A DNA stretch of 64,000 bases, taken from contig CM057232.1 in NCBI GenBank assembly GCA_029891385.1, forward strand, positions 68,139,824 to 68,203,823. Reading direction: 5' to 3'. Numbering within the stretch: the stretch's first letter is position 1; each line of letters starts with the position of its first letter. The position numbers and the translations under genes are program-made. Below the pieces are notes generated by a model. It did no database searches, was not told the origin of the DNA, and saw nothing but the letters and a program-made list of their open reading frames with translations. Positions 1 through 10,735 of this stretch are shown in pieces. Source of the DNA: Erythroxylum novogranatense (lineage: Eukaryota; Streptophyta; Magnoliopsida; Malpighiales; Erythroxylaceae).

Positions 1-709
1 TATGTGATATTATGTGATTGCATGTCATTTAGAAAATTGTCAACCCTAGGCCTTGCCATGCATTCATTATGTATGAGATATATAATGAAACAATATAGGA
101 TGGATAAAAAATTGCATCTAAACAAGATGGTTTTTAAAACTAAAAGCCCAAAAAAATTGAGTGGGAGAGGATACTCATATGAGAGTCCACGGTCTCCAAA
201 TAATGACCTATTTGCATGTGGTGAAGTGTTACTCCCCATCGGAGGGCATGAATCCTAGATCTTGCATAATTTGGGTCTCCTTAAGGATAAATCCACTTAT
301 TGGGAGCAAATATGACCTCCCACTGAGGCATGGTTTGTAGGTATCTATGGTGAACGAATCAAATGGTTACACACTCAACATTTTTTATTAATAAACTACC
401 CACCGTAGCTCTGTTGGTAAAAGTATGAACGAAAATTAAGACGCTTCTCAAAGAGTTGGGCATGATATGCTTGGTAGTTTTTTTAGTGGGAGGGTCCCAG
501 ATTTTCTCTTAATGTATAAGATGGCCCACCGTCACTTAGTTTGTTATAGATAAGAAAAATAATCGTCATATAATGTTTTAATTTTTAAGTTTTGTTAAAT
601 CTATCATCATGCATACATGCATCATGATTTTATACAAAGTTCCAATAATTGTTGACTAGTATGCTCATGTTTTAATAATTTATATTTTCAGACATATTCA
701 ACCACAAAA
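1..709. other. Unassigned left flank and 5' leader of a copia element
   Basis: No recognised gene. A short reading frame (4-258) has no similarity I can name. The stretch just before the copia gag start (about 540-709) is AT-rich and probably belongs to that element's leader. It holds no recognisable tRNA-iMet primer-binding site and no clear LTR end, so the 5' LTR is missing or too diverged to see. Confidence 0.5.
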
Positions 710-1531
710 ATGAATCCACTCACCCTACTCTTGACAAATAACAAATTGGGAAACGAAGAAAATTTTAATGAATGGAGACGTAACCTTGACATTATTCTTT
801 AATATGAACGTATTTCATGGATGTTAACTGAAAATGAGCCTACACATCCGGGTGGAGATTCAACTCCTAAGCAAGTCCAGCAACATGAGCATTGGCAGAA
901 TGCTGGCAAGACTACTAAGTGTTATATTCTAGCTTCTGTCAACAGCATATTGCAAAAACAAATTGCTTGTATGAAAATTGCTAGTGCAATGGTCCATCAC
1001 CTATATGAGATGATTGGTGTGACGACTAGGTTTGTAAGAGTGAAAGCTATCCAAACCTTTCATAATCTTAAATAGAAACCTGGTAAACCGGTGCGGGATT
1101 ACATGATGAAGGTAATTTCTGCGGTCACTGAGGCTGAGATGCTTGGGGTGGATATGGATACGAATACGCAGATGATTATGATTATCAATAGCTTAAACTC
1201 TTCTTTTTAGCAGTTTAAGTTGGACTATGAGCTCAACAACAAGGATTACACCTTGAGTGAGTTAATAAATACCCTGCAGAACACAGAGGAGATATTTAAT
1301 ATTAAGGCTCATAGGACAGAAGCTAATGTAGCTTCTTCTTCTAAGCGCAAGGGGAAGGGCAAGCAAAAGAAGAAGGGTCCAATGAAAAAGAAGGCCCAAA
1401 CAGGGTTCAAGGCCAAACTCATGAAAAATAATGCTAAAGAGAACATCAAGGAAAAGTGTTTCCACTGTGATGAGATGGGCCACTAGAAAAGAAACTGTCC
1501 AGTCTACCTTGAGTCCCTCAAAAGCAAACAA
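710..1531 (+). pseudogene. Copia gag (nucleocapsid) remnant
   Basis: Gag builds the virus-like particle and binds element RNA. The start at 710 opens with a typical copia gag N-terminus (a leucine-rich start followed by NEENFNEWRR). The 'LNNKDYTLSELINTLQ' stretch near 1230-1290 is the usual C-terminal gag helix of this group. A lysine-rich linker follows, then a CCHC zinc knuckle at about 1456-1500 (C-x2-C-x4-H-x4-C). A stop codon lies inside the knuckle at 1484, where the family normally has an aromatic residue. Other in-frame stops at about 800, 1073 and 1208 break the gene into short frames. All segments remain in one reading frame. Confidence 0.8.
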
Positions 1532-1800
1532 GGTATGGGTTTCCTAATTTTGTTAGGAACTAGAAATGTGGCAGATTTATCTATTTCTAGGATATTAGAT
1601 TCAGGAGCCACTAACCATGTTTGCAATTCTTTGCAGGGGTTCTAGCAAAGGAGAAGACTACCTAAAGGCCATTTTCAAGTCAAGATAGCAGATGGTTCCT
1701 ATGTTTTAGCAGAATCAGTGGAAGTAGTTATCTTGGACTTTCCTAATGGTCATAGGTTATATGTGGAGGATGTTTATTACATGCCAACGACTGTAAGGAA
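1532..1800 (+). pseudogene. Copia aspartic protease remnant
   Basis: The motif ILDSGATNHVCNS, with the catalytic Asp-Ser-Gly at 1598-1606, is the copia retropepsin active site that would cleave Gag-Pol. The downstream YVEDVYYMP and NMISV motifs (about 1757-1815) are the conserved C-terminal protease segment in plant copia elements. One in-frame stop lies near 1644. The frame is the same as that of gag and integrase. Confidence 0.8.
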
Positions 1801-1989
1801 CATGATTTCTGTTTTTTTTCTAATAAAATTCGGTTATTCATTATATTTTGAAAAGGTTGTTTCAATATATGAAAATAAGGATTTTATTTGTGATGCGATA
1901 ATTAAACAAGGATTGTTCTTTATAAAACCTATGACAGGCTCACTAAACACCACAAAATTGATAAAACCAAGACAATCTAATGTCTCTAG

Positions 1990-2930
1990 CATTAATTCAA
2001 GGTATTTGTGGTACTTAAGAATGGGTCATATCAATCAGAAAAGACTTGACAGGTTAGTAAAGGATGAAATTCTTATGGGCTTGGATAGTGATCCATTACC
2101 CACCTGTGAATCTTGTATTGAAGGAAAAATGACCAAAGCCTCATTTCCTTCTAAAGGAAACAGATCTGAATCGACGTTGGACCTGGTACATACTGATGTG
2201 TGTAGGCCTATGAATGTACAAGCTAGAGGAGGATATGAATATTTCATAACCTTTATAGATGATTACTTAAGGCATGGCTATTTGTATTTAATGCACAAAA
2301 AGATTGAATCCTTTGAAAAGTTTAAAGAATTCAAAGATGAAGCTGAGAAGCAACTAGGCAAGCCATTAAAACAACTTCGATCGAATCGAGGTGGTGAGTA
2401 TTTATCTGGAGAGTTCCAGCAATATTTAATTGACAATGGAATTGTTTCCAATTTGTCAGCTCCTCAAACAACTCAACAGAATGGTGTAGCCAAGAGGAGA
2501 AATAGGACTCTATTGGAAATGGTAAGATCAATGATGTCCTATGCTAGCCTTCCAGAATCGTTCTGGGGACATGTCATATAAACGACAACATATTTTCTTA
2601 ACTTTGCTCCATCCAAATCAGTGCCTAAAACACATAAGGAGTTGTGGACTGGCCGAGTGCCTTCATTAAGGCATTTAAGGACTTGGGGCTACCCAACCCA
2701 TGTTCTAAACCCTAAATTCACAAAGATGGAACCAAGGTCAGAAGTATGTTTGTTTGTAGGATATCCTACGGGAACTCGAGGGTACTATTTTTACAGTCCT
2801 CAGAATAGGAACGTATTTGTGTCGACAAATGCGACCTTCTTAGAGGAAGAGATTGTGAGAAATCACAAAGGAAGAAATGAAGTAGTACTAAAGGAGTTAG
2901 CTATTTCATCCAAACCTGAACATCAAGTTT
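1990..2930 (+). pseudogene. Copia integrase remnant
   Basis: Integrase would join the cDNA to host DNA. The zinc-binding N-terminus is visible: a histidine in MGHINQKRL near 2025, and CESCIEG near 2107. The catalytic core follows: an Asp in VHTDVCRP (about 2190), an Asp in FIDDY (about 2255), and a Glu in RGGEYLSGEF (about 2395). The family signature after the core, TPQQNG-like 'TTQQNGVAKRRNRTLLEM', is at about 2467-2520. The C-terminal LRTWG and LFVGYP motifs (about 2680-2765) are also present. The core is a long open frame (1718-2581). A stop at 2579 separates it from the C-terminal part (2621-3073). Confidence 0.88.
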
Positions 2931-3079
2931 TGCCTAGACATAGTGGGAGGGTTATGAAACAATCAGATAGGTATCTAGGTCTAGGAGAAGGCTTAATTGC
3001 TATCTCAGACCAAGAAGAAATGGATCCCATTATGTATACTCAGGCTGTTAATGACATTGATGAAGGAAAATGACTCAAG

Positions 3080-3492
3080 GTGATGGAATGAGAAATAGAT
3101 TCTATGTACACTAATGAAGTCTGGGTCCTTGTAGATTTACCACCAGGTCTAAAAGCCATAGGGTGTAAATGGATCTACAAAAGAAAAAGAGGATTGGATG
3201 GAAAGGTACAGACCTTTAAAGCTAGATTGGTAGCTAAAGGCTATACTTAAAAGGAGGGTATAGATTATGAGGAGACTTTTTCTCCAGTTGCCATGCTTAA
3301 GTCCATCAGGATTCTTTTGCCCGTAGCAACCTATTTCGATTATGAAATATGGCAAATGGATGTCAAGACCGCATTTCTTAATAGGGATCTTGAGAAAACC
3401 ATTTATATGGCCCAACTAGAAGGATTCATTGAGCTAGGTAATGAACATAAGGTTTGCAAATTGCAAAGGTCCATTTATTGAATTAAGCAAGT
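3080..3492 (+). pseudogene. Copia reverse transcriptase, 5' fragment
   Basis: The segment begins with the typical copia RT entry (KWIYKRKRG near 3170, ARLVAKGYT near 3225, FSPVAMLKSIRILL near 3283) and includes motif A, QMDVKTAFLN, with the metal-binding Asp at about 3361. It stops at 'SIY-stop-IKQ' around 3479-3492, just where the family reads IYGLKQ. The YVDD box, thumb and RNase H are absent. Similarity to pol ends abruptly there, which indicates a deletion that joined RT to LTR-like DNA. Confidence 0.85.
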
Positions 3493-5480
3493 GTATTTAC
3501 ATGCAACTTTATTTTCTTCAGGTACAATTTTGAAATGAAAATATTTATTATTAATAAAATAAAAGAATTTAGTTTTATTTGTGTGAGCATTATATATCTA
3601 GTCAAAAGGTACCAAGATTCTTTTGTAAGTAATATACATATACATAGAGATGTATGGGAAAAATGTATATTACAAGAATCTAAATTAATTGATTCACAGT
3701 TGAATAATCAAGTTGATCGCTTGATTATTGTTTAGATTGTAGTGTTGCGATTTATCTCCATGTAAGTAAAATAGTTTACTTCAAGGGAATGATGAGTTTC
3801 ATATCATGATAGTTATTGACTATCGGTAATGGCACTATTAAATGAATCTGGAATCAAGTGTGTTTTCAAGAATAAAGTGGGCCGTTACTTTAATCTTAAA
3901 ACATACAATTTAAGCATTCGCTTATTATGAACCATAATCTTAATGAGTGGTGAACTCGTATGTGTTTCATTATAATTATTGATATGATCGTAATAGATTT
4001 TTACAGAGTATTAATCCAGTGTCTGCATGTTGGAATTATTAATTGAAACATGTATCAGGGAAAATTCACTCAAATAAAGAGTTTATAGTGATATCATCAC
4101 TTCTAAATGTTTTAAGGAGATTTGGTGATCAAACTGACGCCAGTAGTTTGATGGACTAGCTACCCATCAAGTCTTAACACCAAGATGAGATCTTGTGTGT
4201 TAATCACCATATAAAGTAAAATGAGAGATCTAGAAGGAAAAACCAACATAAGGGGAAAACGGTAATTTTATCCTTTGTTGTGCGGATAGCTATAATAAGG
4301 TTCTAAATAGGGTTTGCAGTTGGACATAAAATGTGTGTTCTCATAATATTTAATAATTCAAGAGTTCAACTAATTGTCTTTAGTGGAATGGCATTTAGTT
4401 AATAAGCTAGAATTAATTCTAATGAGATTAAGTTAATTCTAGGCTTATTGGAGCTTGAATTATCAAAGTCTAAGAAGATTCTCCACTTGGCTTCAAGAAA
4501 AGTTATCAAGCTAAGTAAGGAATATAAATGGAGGTTTTAGAAGCCCATAATTGAATGTTGGGTTTGCACTAATTAATGGTTAATTAAAAGCCCAGATGTT
4601 CATTTAGAAATGGGCTAGATTTTGGTTTAATGTAATTGATTAGATTAATTATATTAAAACAATTTTTTTAAAGAAAGGAGTAGCATTTTTGGTTTTATTA
4701 GGGTTAAATGTGCAGCTGCACACTTAATATTGAAATGCTAAATAAGGATAGTCTTTATTATGATTTATCATCATTAAATGGAGTTATGAACTTACCATTT
4801 AATGGTTTAATGGTTATCTTTTAATGTTAGCCTATAACCTATTAGCATTCATTGGATTAAAGAAGAAAGATGTGCAATGGATGGACCATCTTCCTTTTTC
4901 CATCTTCCAAAACCAAAATTGGTAAGTCATGTATAGGTTAGTATTCTTTTCATATAGCCATCTTAAAGATAAATGAGAAGAGTCTCATTTATTGGCTACT
5001 TTATGATTGATTAATGAAAGAAATGATGCATTGGATGTTATTCTCTTCTTCCATACTATGCATAACCGAAATTGAGTGTATAAGAAAAGATTCTTGCATG
5101 GTTAGACTCTCTCCCTCCTTTCATGCATGAGTGAACCGAAATTTACATGAGAAGAGACTCATTTTTGGTTCATTTTCTTATAAGAAATTCTCCTCCAAAC
5201 ATTTCTTCTCCTTTCCCACCAACGGATTTTGTTAACCAAATTGTCCTAGAAGAGTAAGAGGTGAATCAAATTGGTTGAGGATACAACAACTAGGAGAAGA
5301 TAGATTGATAAAGGAAAAGATTCAAAAGTAGGGGTTTTGGATACAAGAAGAAGGAAAGGATAGCGCAGCGAGGAATTAAAGCTGTAGCAAAGGAGTCGGT
5401 AATACTCTTCATCTTGTTTATGTTTAATATTATCCTTATACCATATCATGTCTGGATTGGCATGATTATCCTTATATTTC
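3493..5480 (+). repeat. Probable copia LTR / 3' non-coding region
   Basis: No coding potential. The texture is that of a long plant copia LTR: a 'tagtgatatcatcacttct' block near 4089, a 'gacgccagtagtttgatgg' block near 4137, and an AATTAATTCTA-rich stretch near 4410-4445. The general layout resembles LTRs of this copia group. With no partner LTR in the window, neither TG/CA end nor a target duplication can be fixed. Its placement directly after truncated RT supports the call. Confidence 0.45.
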
Positions 5481-6170
5481 TACTGTCTTCATTATTAACA
5501 AGATTTATAAAAAATAAGTTTATGCCTTGAATGTCTCATCACACACCAATAGATTGTCTTTTCAAAATGGACTAGTCTATGATGTGTCTTCAACTTCTAC
5601 AGAAGAAATATGAACAAACTTTAAATTGTAGGTGAAATAAATATCTTTTCTGACCATATGGAAGAATTTTTAGTTGCTTATTAATGATAAAGAATAAATA
5701 TAATCTAATACCATCTGATTGCAAGTTGAATAGGTTTATATAGAGCAAAAGCAAACTACCTACCATGAACTCAATTTCTAAGTACAAAAAGGAAGCTTAA
5801 AATCAAAATTTTAAATGACTAGATTAAAAAGGTCCTTCCTAGCTTCATGCTTACAATAGCAAGGTCCACTTGAAGCCAAAGAAATATTAACATTCGATGT
5901 TTCCATGAGCAAAAACATTATTGAATGCTTATTTTGGGTCTCTCAATAATAAATCGGTCCTTAATAAATGCAACAATGATAAAATCATCACATGATTAGT
6001 GATTTATTATTGGTTAACCAGATCATAAGATGTTAAAATCATTTAAACTAAGTTTTGGAATTCACTAGCTCAATAATAGTTTAGAAGAAGATATGAATAA
6101 AAACAAAAGAATAATGATATGAATAAAAAATTCCTTTATTCATATGCATTGTGTAGTAGGTGGCACAAAC
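5481..6170. other. Unassigned AT-rich spacer
   Basis: Apart from the exon at 6171-6260, nothing between the copia remnant and the LINE pieces is recognisable. I looked on the minus strand, downstream of the exon's donor site, for further exons of the same gene and saw none. Confidence 0.5.
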
Positions 6171-6260
6171 CTGAGTTTTGGCACTAATCCATGATTCTCC
6201 CCACATAAATATGCCATGGTTGTGAACTAGCACAACTGTTGCTTTTGGGTAAGCTTCTAT
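6171..6260 (-). pseudogene. Isolated exon of methylthioribulose-1-phosphate dehydratase (DEP1-like)
   Basis: On the minus strand these 90 bases encode exactly 30 codons without a stop, from [16 protein letters not shown] to [13 protein letters not shown]. This matches the class II aldolase-type dehydratase domain of the plant bifunctional methylthioribulose-1-phosphate dehydratase/enolase-phosphatase, a cytosolic enzyme of the methionine salvage (Yang) cycle. The HNHG motif sits where the family has (R)NHG. Splice signals are in place: a T-run ending in AG at 6261-6262 before the exon, and CAG|GTTTGT after it (GT at 6169-6170). No other exon of the gene could be found on either side. I infer a gene fragment, either captured by a transposon or left behind by a degraded gene. 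A complete gene with very distant exons is not excluded but looks unlikely. Confidence 0.75.
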
Positions 6261-6699
6261 CTAAAAAAACTAGAGAGAGATTGCTTTATTTAAAAGAATT
6301 GCTCTATTCTAGAAAAAAAGAACATCTTGATTGACACCTAATTAAAAACCATCCTCAGCTGACATATTCTTGTGGACATCTAAAACTATCAAAGGTTTTC
6401 ATACAATAGAAATATTCTCATTTTTAAGCATATATTCATCAATTCTTAATGTCTAAGATGTGTATTTGACTTTCTTTGGACTCTAACAAAAAGTGGATCT
6501 AATACTATTGACAATCAAGCATGATTGCATCAAAATGTAGATTTCAAATTCTAAAAAATAATTTTTGGAAGAATAAAATAATTCATTGAACATCGAAGGA
6601 TATCAAGAAGGAATTATAGCATATAACTAAGAATTGAGTAGTCCATTATGAATAGAAGCTATTAAGTTGCAGGTATAAAACAATGAGAGGTGTTAACTA
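6261..6699. other. Unassigned AT-rich spacer
   Basis: Low-complexity AT-rich DNA between the isolated exon and the LINE remnant. No gene, RNA or element end is recognised. A short KNMSAED-like reading near 6350 on the minus strand weakly recalls an upstream stretch of the same dehydratase, but it is too short to support. Confidence 0.4.
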
Positions 6700-7056
6700 G
6701 CTTAAGCATCACGTGACATAGTTCTGATAGGATTCTGGAACTTTGTCTTTATAAATGCTTCATTAAAGTCTAATTTTTGCCAAGATATCTTTGATAAACA
6801 TTTCCTCATTTGTTGCTTGATCATAAAAAATTCTTTTGCTTCTTTCTCCCCATATGTTCACCACTAAGCATAGGTTTTATAGGTTACAACACTTGAGAAT
6901 TTCTATCCTTGTTTACATAAGAGCATTTAAAAAATAGATGATCTATAGTTTCTTAGTTAGCCTTACAGAGAGGGCATCAATTTGAGATGCTAATGAATTT
7001 GCTTTATCTATCTTGTGTTTGAAGTCTCCTTCTAAAGGCCATCCATAATGTGTAAG
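6700..7056 (-). pseudogene. LINE ORF2 C-terminal zinc-binding domain (zf-RVT) fragment
   Basis: The minus-strand translation gives ASYTLWMAFRRRLQTQDR, then CPLCKAN, then ETIDHLFFKCSY. This is the order and spacing of the zinc-binding domain that follows RT in plant L1-type LINEs. Several stops interrupt it, including one between CPLCKAN and ETIDHLFF. It lies on the same strand as the main LINE copy (endonuclease at 13389-14440) and is the piece expected furthest downstream. It was probably once part of that copy. Confidence 0.8.
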
Positions 7057-7060
7057 AAGC

Positions 7061-7842
7061 TTGAGGGACTGCATGTTTTATCCAGATTCTACTGCTCCAT
7101 GCAAGTTTAAGCAGATTGGAATAAAGTCTTTCCTTGAAAGAAGTAGCAGTGAGGGAGTTGATTGCATATGGTTACACTACATGTTTCATAAAGTTATTGG
7201 AATAATGCATCACCACTGTACCTTTCAACGTTATGGTTCCTAGTGAATCGTCTAGAAGCATCAAAGGAGTAAGAGGTTTGAGATAGGGAGACCTCCTCTC
7301 TCCTTAACCCTTTACATTGGTATAGAGGTATTCAATAACATGTCTAAAAGAGTTGTGGAGCACAACAAGGTATGTAAATATCACATAAATTGCAAAAAGC
7401 TTAGTATATTGAGTTTTGACATTGTAATCAATATGCTGCCATTTGTAAAAGAAAATGAAAATTCTATAACCTCTCTAACAACTGCCTTGAAAGTGTTCTC
7501 CAAACTATCAGGTTTGCAAGTAAACAATTAGAAGAGCTCTATGATACTTTTAACTAGTGTCACTCATAAAGCCACCTAGTTTTCATCCATTACTAGTTTC
7601 AAGATACAACGTCTTCCAATGACTTATCTTGGAGTCCCCATCTCCTCAACAAAACCCTCCTACACAAATTATGATGCGTTAATGGAAAAGATTTATATCA
7701 GCATTCATAGCTAGAGTTCTATAAGTTTATCACTGTTTGGAAAGGCTCAATTGATCTCTTTAGTGTTGAACTCCTTCAATCCATATTAGGCCTCACATCT
7801 ATTCATTCCATATGCAATCAAGCATCTAGAACTTTAACATTT
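7061..7842 (+). pseudogene. LINE reverse transcriptase fragment, plus orientation
   Basis: The plus-strand translation shows LINE RT blocks in order: the PPLSLTLYIGIEVF region (normally the GDPLSP box, about 7285-7335), HINCKKLSILSF (about 7378-7418), LKVFSKLSGLQVNN (about 7486-7530), LPMTYLGVPIS (about 7612-7645), and LFGKAQLISLVLNSF (about 7733-7780). The FADD catalytic box is replaced by diverged sequence (FDIVINMLPF). Stops and small changes throughout make it non-functional. It is in the opposite orientation to its neighbours at 6700-7056 and 7843-8112. Confidence 0.82.
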
Positions 7843-8112
7843 AAAGACCTTTCACTCCAAGTCAAAACTCAATATACCAAGCTTTTTGCAATTTATGTGA
7901 TATTTAAAGACCTTATTGTGCTCCACAACTTTTTTAAGCATGTTATTGAATACCTCTATACTGAATGAAAAGAGGTAAAAGAGAAGAGGTCTCCCTATCT
8001 CAAGCCTCTTACTCCTTTAATGTTTCTAGATGGTTCACTAGTAACCATAATGTTGAAAGTTAATATGCTGATGCACCATTCCAATAGTTCTTTGAAACCT
8101 GTAATGAAACTA
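7170..8112. repeat. Inverted repeat made of two LINE RT fragments
   Basis: The segment 7170-7424 reads again, reverse-complemented, at about 7862-8112. Both encode the same stretch of RT, including the TTCAATAACATG and AGTTGTGGAGCACAA blocks. By eye the two arms are about 80-85% alike. They enclose a 440-bp spacer that contains the rest of the plus-strand RT fragment. Confidence 0.85.
7843..8112 (-). pseudogene. LINE reverse transcriptase palm fragment, minus orientation
   Basis: The minus-strand translation includes IEVFNNMLKKVVEHNKV and HINCKKLGILSF. This is the same RT segment as the plus-strand copy at 7250-7420 but a different, diverged copy. In the order of the main minus-strand LINE, this piece belongs between the fingers region (8750-9123) and the zf-RVT piece (6700-7056). 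Confidence 0.8.
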
Positions 8113-8254
8113 TATGCTTTGGGGGTGGTTATAATGAAAGGTCATTTTATTGAATCATAGGCCTTATAAGGATGGCAAAAAGGATCTGGCCCAGTCCAAT
8201 TTTAGCCTGAGTTGATCGGGCCACGAGCTAAGGTATGGCTATAATCTTGTAAAT

Positions 8255-8740
8255 TGATAGACAAGTCTGGGGTTGGATGTAAATTATTCTCAACATTGAC
8301 AGCCTAGTGGACTCTTGGAGTGAAACAATTACTTGGTTAGGGAAACTTAGACGGCATAGTGTAGCTGATCTTAAAGCCATTAAGTTAAGTTGGGTAGCTT
8401 TGGTGTATTTCATTTAGAAGGAGCTTAATTTCAAAATCTTTACACAACAAAGTCGAAGCATTGAATTGGTTTTTCAGGATATTTTCCTCCCTTGCAAATT
8501 GGCCATGTTAGCAAAATGAATAGCAGTAAAACTATTAAGTAGTATGAAATAAGATAGGGATTGGAGTAATATTGGTTATTTGTTCTCACAAGTATCCCTT
8601 AGTTTTTAAGTTGTAGATGATTACTAGGAACCACAACTTTATGTAATCTAGACCTTTTGGATTAGCCTCGACCTTTTATACTCTAGATTCTAAATTTTTA
8701 ATTAATGTAATCTTTAATGTTTGAAGGAAAAAAACAAGCA
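8255..8740 (+). pseudogene. LINE ORF2 C-terminus and 3' end, plus orientation
   Basis: The plus-strand translation reads SWSETITWLGKLRRHSVADL, then IKLSWVALVYFI, then KELNFKIFTQQSRSIELVFQDI. This matches the conserved C-terminal end of plant LINE ORF2 (the family pattern is roughly W..A.VY.IWRERN.RIF...R). It ends in AT-rich DNA resembling a LINE 3' untranslated region. Together with 7061-7842 it suggests a second LINE copy in plus orientation, interleaved with the minus-strand copy. Confidence 0.72.
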
Positions 8741-8749
8741 ATGAGCTAA

Positions 8750-9123
8750 AATTCCTTCAAATACTTTGACTTATTACCTTTTGGAATCAAATTGATAAAT
8801 GTCCTATTTATTTCTTTTAATAACTTCCTCTTAGTAAAGAATTCATTAATGGCTTCTAAGATCAAGTTTCTAATGAAGGGCCATGATCTCTGAGATAAGT
8901 TTATGTTCGAATCATTGGGCCTTGGGGCTTTGAAAGGGTTGAGGGATTTTATGTATCCTATATTTTTGCTTTAAATCTAATTCTACCTCCATGGGAGTGA
9001 GGTGATCCTGTACAATTTCTATAATAGGGGTGCTGATGAGTTGGCATTAGAGCTAGATCCCGAGACTTTAAAGAAGTAATCCACTGCTTCAACAAGAAGC
9101 TCCTCTTGGGAATTAAAAACATT
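8750..9123 (-). pseudogene. LINE RT N-terminal region (fingers), minus orientation
   Basis: The minus-strand reading contains LNPFKAPRPNDSNINLSQ, SWPFIRNLILEAINEFF and INRTFINLIPKGNK. This is the classic plant LINE sequence before the RT palm (KAPGPDG ... FF ... LN.T.I.LIPK). It continues directly across the solo LTR insertion to the linker at 13389-13790, since removing 9129-13383 and one GTTGT copy brings the two halves together. Stop codons interrupt the frame. Confidence 0.85.
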
Positions 9124-9564
9124 GTTGTTGAAACACCCCAACTCCCCTGGTGCCCAAACCTAACATCGTGGGTAATATCCGAGTCCGTGTCCCGCGAAGG
9201 TAGTGTGCTATCAAAAATTAGTATAAATTTTTTTCTTTTTTTTTTTGAAACCACAAACTCAATATGCAGAAATCCATATCCAATTCAGACCCAGTTTCCT
9301 TCATAACATTTTCAATCAACACAATACAATCAACAAAATTTTCAATAGCCATTTGGGCCCTTTCACAAATACAAAACACTTTAGTTATTTCAAAATACAA
9401 ATTTATACAAAAAGTTGCGGAATATACAATTCAATACAAAATAGAGAAATGCAATGCAGACGCGAACTAATCCCGACCTCTATCCTTCACTTGAATGTTG
9501 TAGGTATACTCCCGTTGGCCTAACGGGGTATTCTTCTGATCCTGAAAAATATTTACAAATTTTG

Positions 9565-9615
9565 GGTGAGTTTTGTGAACTTAATGAGTGACCATCATCA
9601 ATGGCTTACCCAATC
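9565..9615. other. Conserved double hairpin near LTR B 3' end
   Basis: A GAGTTTTGTGAACTT near-palindrome is followed by GTGACCATCATCAATGGCTTAC, described here as arms (GTGACCAT / ATGGCTTAC) around a short loop. The same pair of structures occurs in the LTRs at 22873-22915 and, reversed, at 59095-59135. Confidence 0.6.
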
Positions 9616-10675
9616 ACGTAACACATTTCACACTTCACTTTCAATACAATTTAATCACTCATATTATGCATATGCAATGCACATGAGACCCACTTTTCAT
9701 TTGTTACTTTGTTGTGATCTAGTGCCTAAACTATCCCATATAGGGCTCATTGATAACTATCCCTTATCCGCTTGGAGGATACAGGGCTCATTAAACGTTG
9801 AGCCTGAGGATCTGATTCACTTTTGAGCTCGAAGCTCATTTTCATTTGTTGAGCTTTAAACTCTAATTGGTGGCTACTCTAGTCACAACAGCCATTATGT
9901 CTCATGCATTCATGCAATGAAATGCATTAGTCACATTTGCATGATCCACATTCACTCACATTCATATATTATTGGACCGTAGTCTGGCATTCAACATTAG
10001 AGTATCACTTTTCATTTACATGCAAATGCACATTCAAAACACATTTGTCATCGGACCGGGGTCCAGTATTTAACAATCATATTATGCACACTTATTTCAT
10101 CTCATTCACATACAAATAACACTTCAATATTTCATTAATACATCACATTCATCGAACCTTCTATCCGAAACCCATCACAATCAATCACATTCATATAATG
10201 ATTCAATAGTCAATTAATACAAAATTCAAATAACAAACAATAAAGTGAGACCATCTCAATCTACTCACAGTACGCTCCAGATTAGCATTTACTTCCAAAT
10301 TCTAGATAAACCTGAATGCGGGCATTTATCCTGCACATCCCATTTATTCAATAGGCAATTCACACACGTTACGAAACTTATTTATGCACAAATAGTTATA
10401 TGGACTATGTACAATACATACTCAATGACAATCCTAGGTACTTTACCATTTTCATTTCATAAATTAATCACTCAATCAAGTGAATATCGTTATCCCCAAA
10501 CATACTCATACCTTTGGTACTTTGATGTCAACAATTCATTCACTAATTTATCACTAGCAGCTTCGATTCCAATCCCACTAAAAACATGACATCATCTCTC
10601 TCCCTCTCTCTCAAATTTCCTTAACTTTAATCTTATGTTTGTTCATCGTCAATTTTCCAAAGATATTCACTTATG

Positions 10676-10735
10676 TGTATATATATATATATAAATACAC
10701 ACACAATTATAAGGGTATATATATATACAATTATA
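10676..10735. repeat. TA/CA microsatellite inside LTR B
   Basis: An alternating TA run (about 10678-10693), then ACACAC, then a second TATATATATA run near 10717. This is a simple repeat with no other signal. Confidence 0.85.

Larger units (their letters stand above)
710..5480 (+). mobile_element. Degenerate Ty1/copia LTR retrotransposon
   Basis: Domains run in the copia order gag, protease, integrase, RT, and then pass into LTR-like DNA. The polyprotein frame begins at the ATG at 710 and can be followed to about 3492. RT is cut off before the YVDD motif, and RNase H is missing. The left LTR was not found and the right boundary (about 5480) is approximate. The element is non-functional. In-frame stops lie near 800, 1073, 1208, 1484, 1644, 2579, 3071, 3089, 3248 and 3479, but I see no frameshift. 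Confidence 0.8.

Noticed and set aside
4..258. 84-residue frame at the left edge
   Set aside because: No domain, no family resemblance, and no supporting signals.
6340..6380. Possible second exon of the dehydratase (KNMSAED-like reading, minus strand)
   Set aside because: Only a handful of residues agree and no splice signals define an exon.
8958..9306. Overlapping frames on both strands at 8958-9523
   Set aside because: They span the LINE/solo-LTR junction at 9124-9129 and so mix two elements. They are not a gene.
10593..10612. CT-rich run considered as a core promoter pyrimidine patch
   Set aside because: Simple repeat within solo LTR B with no transcription evidence.
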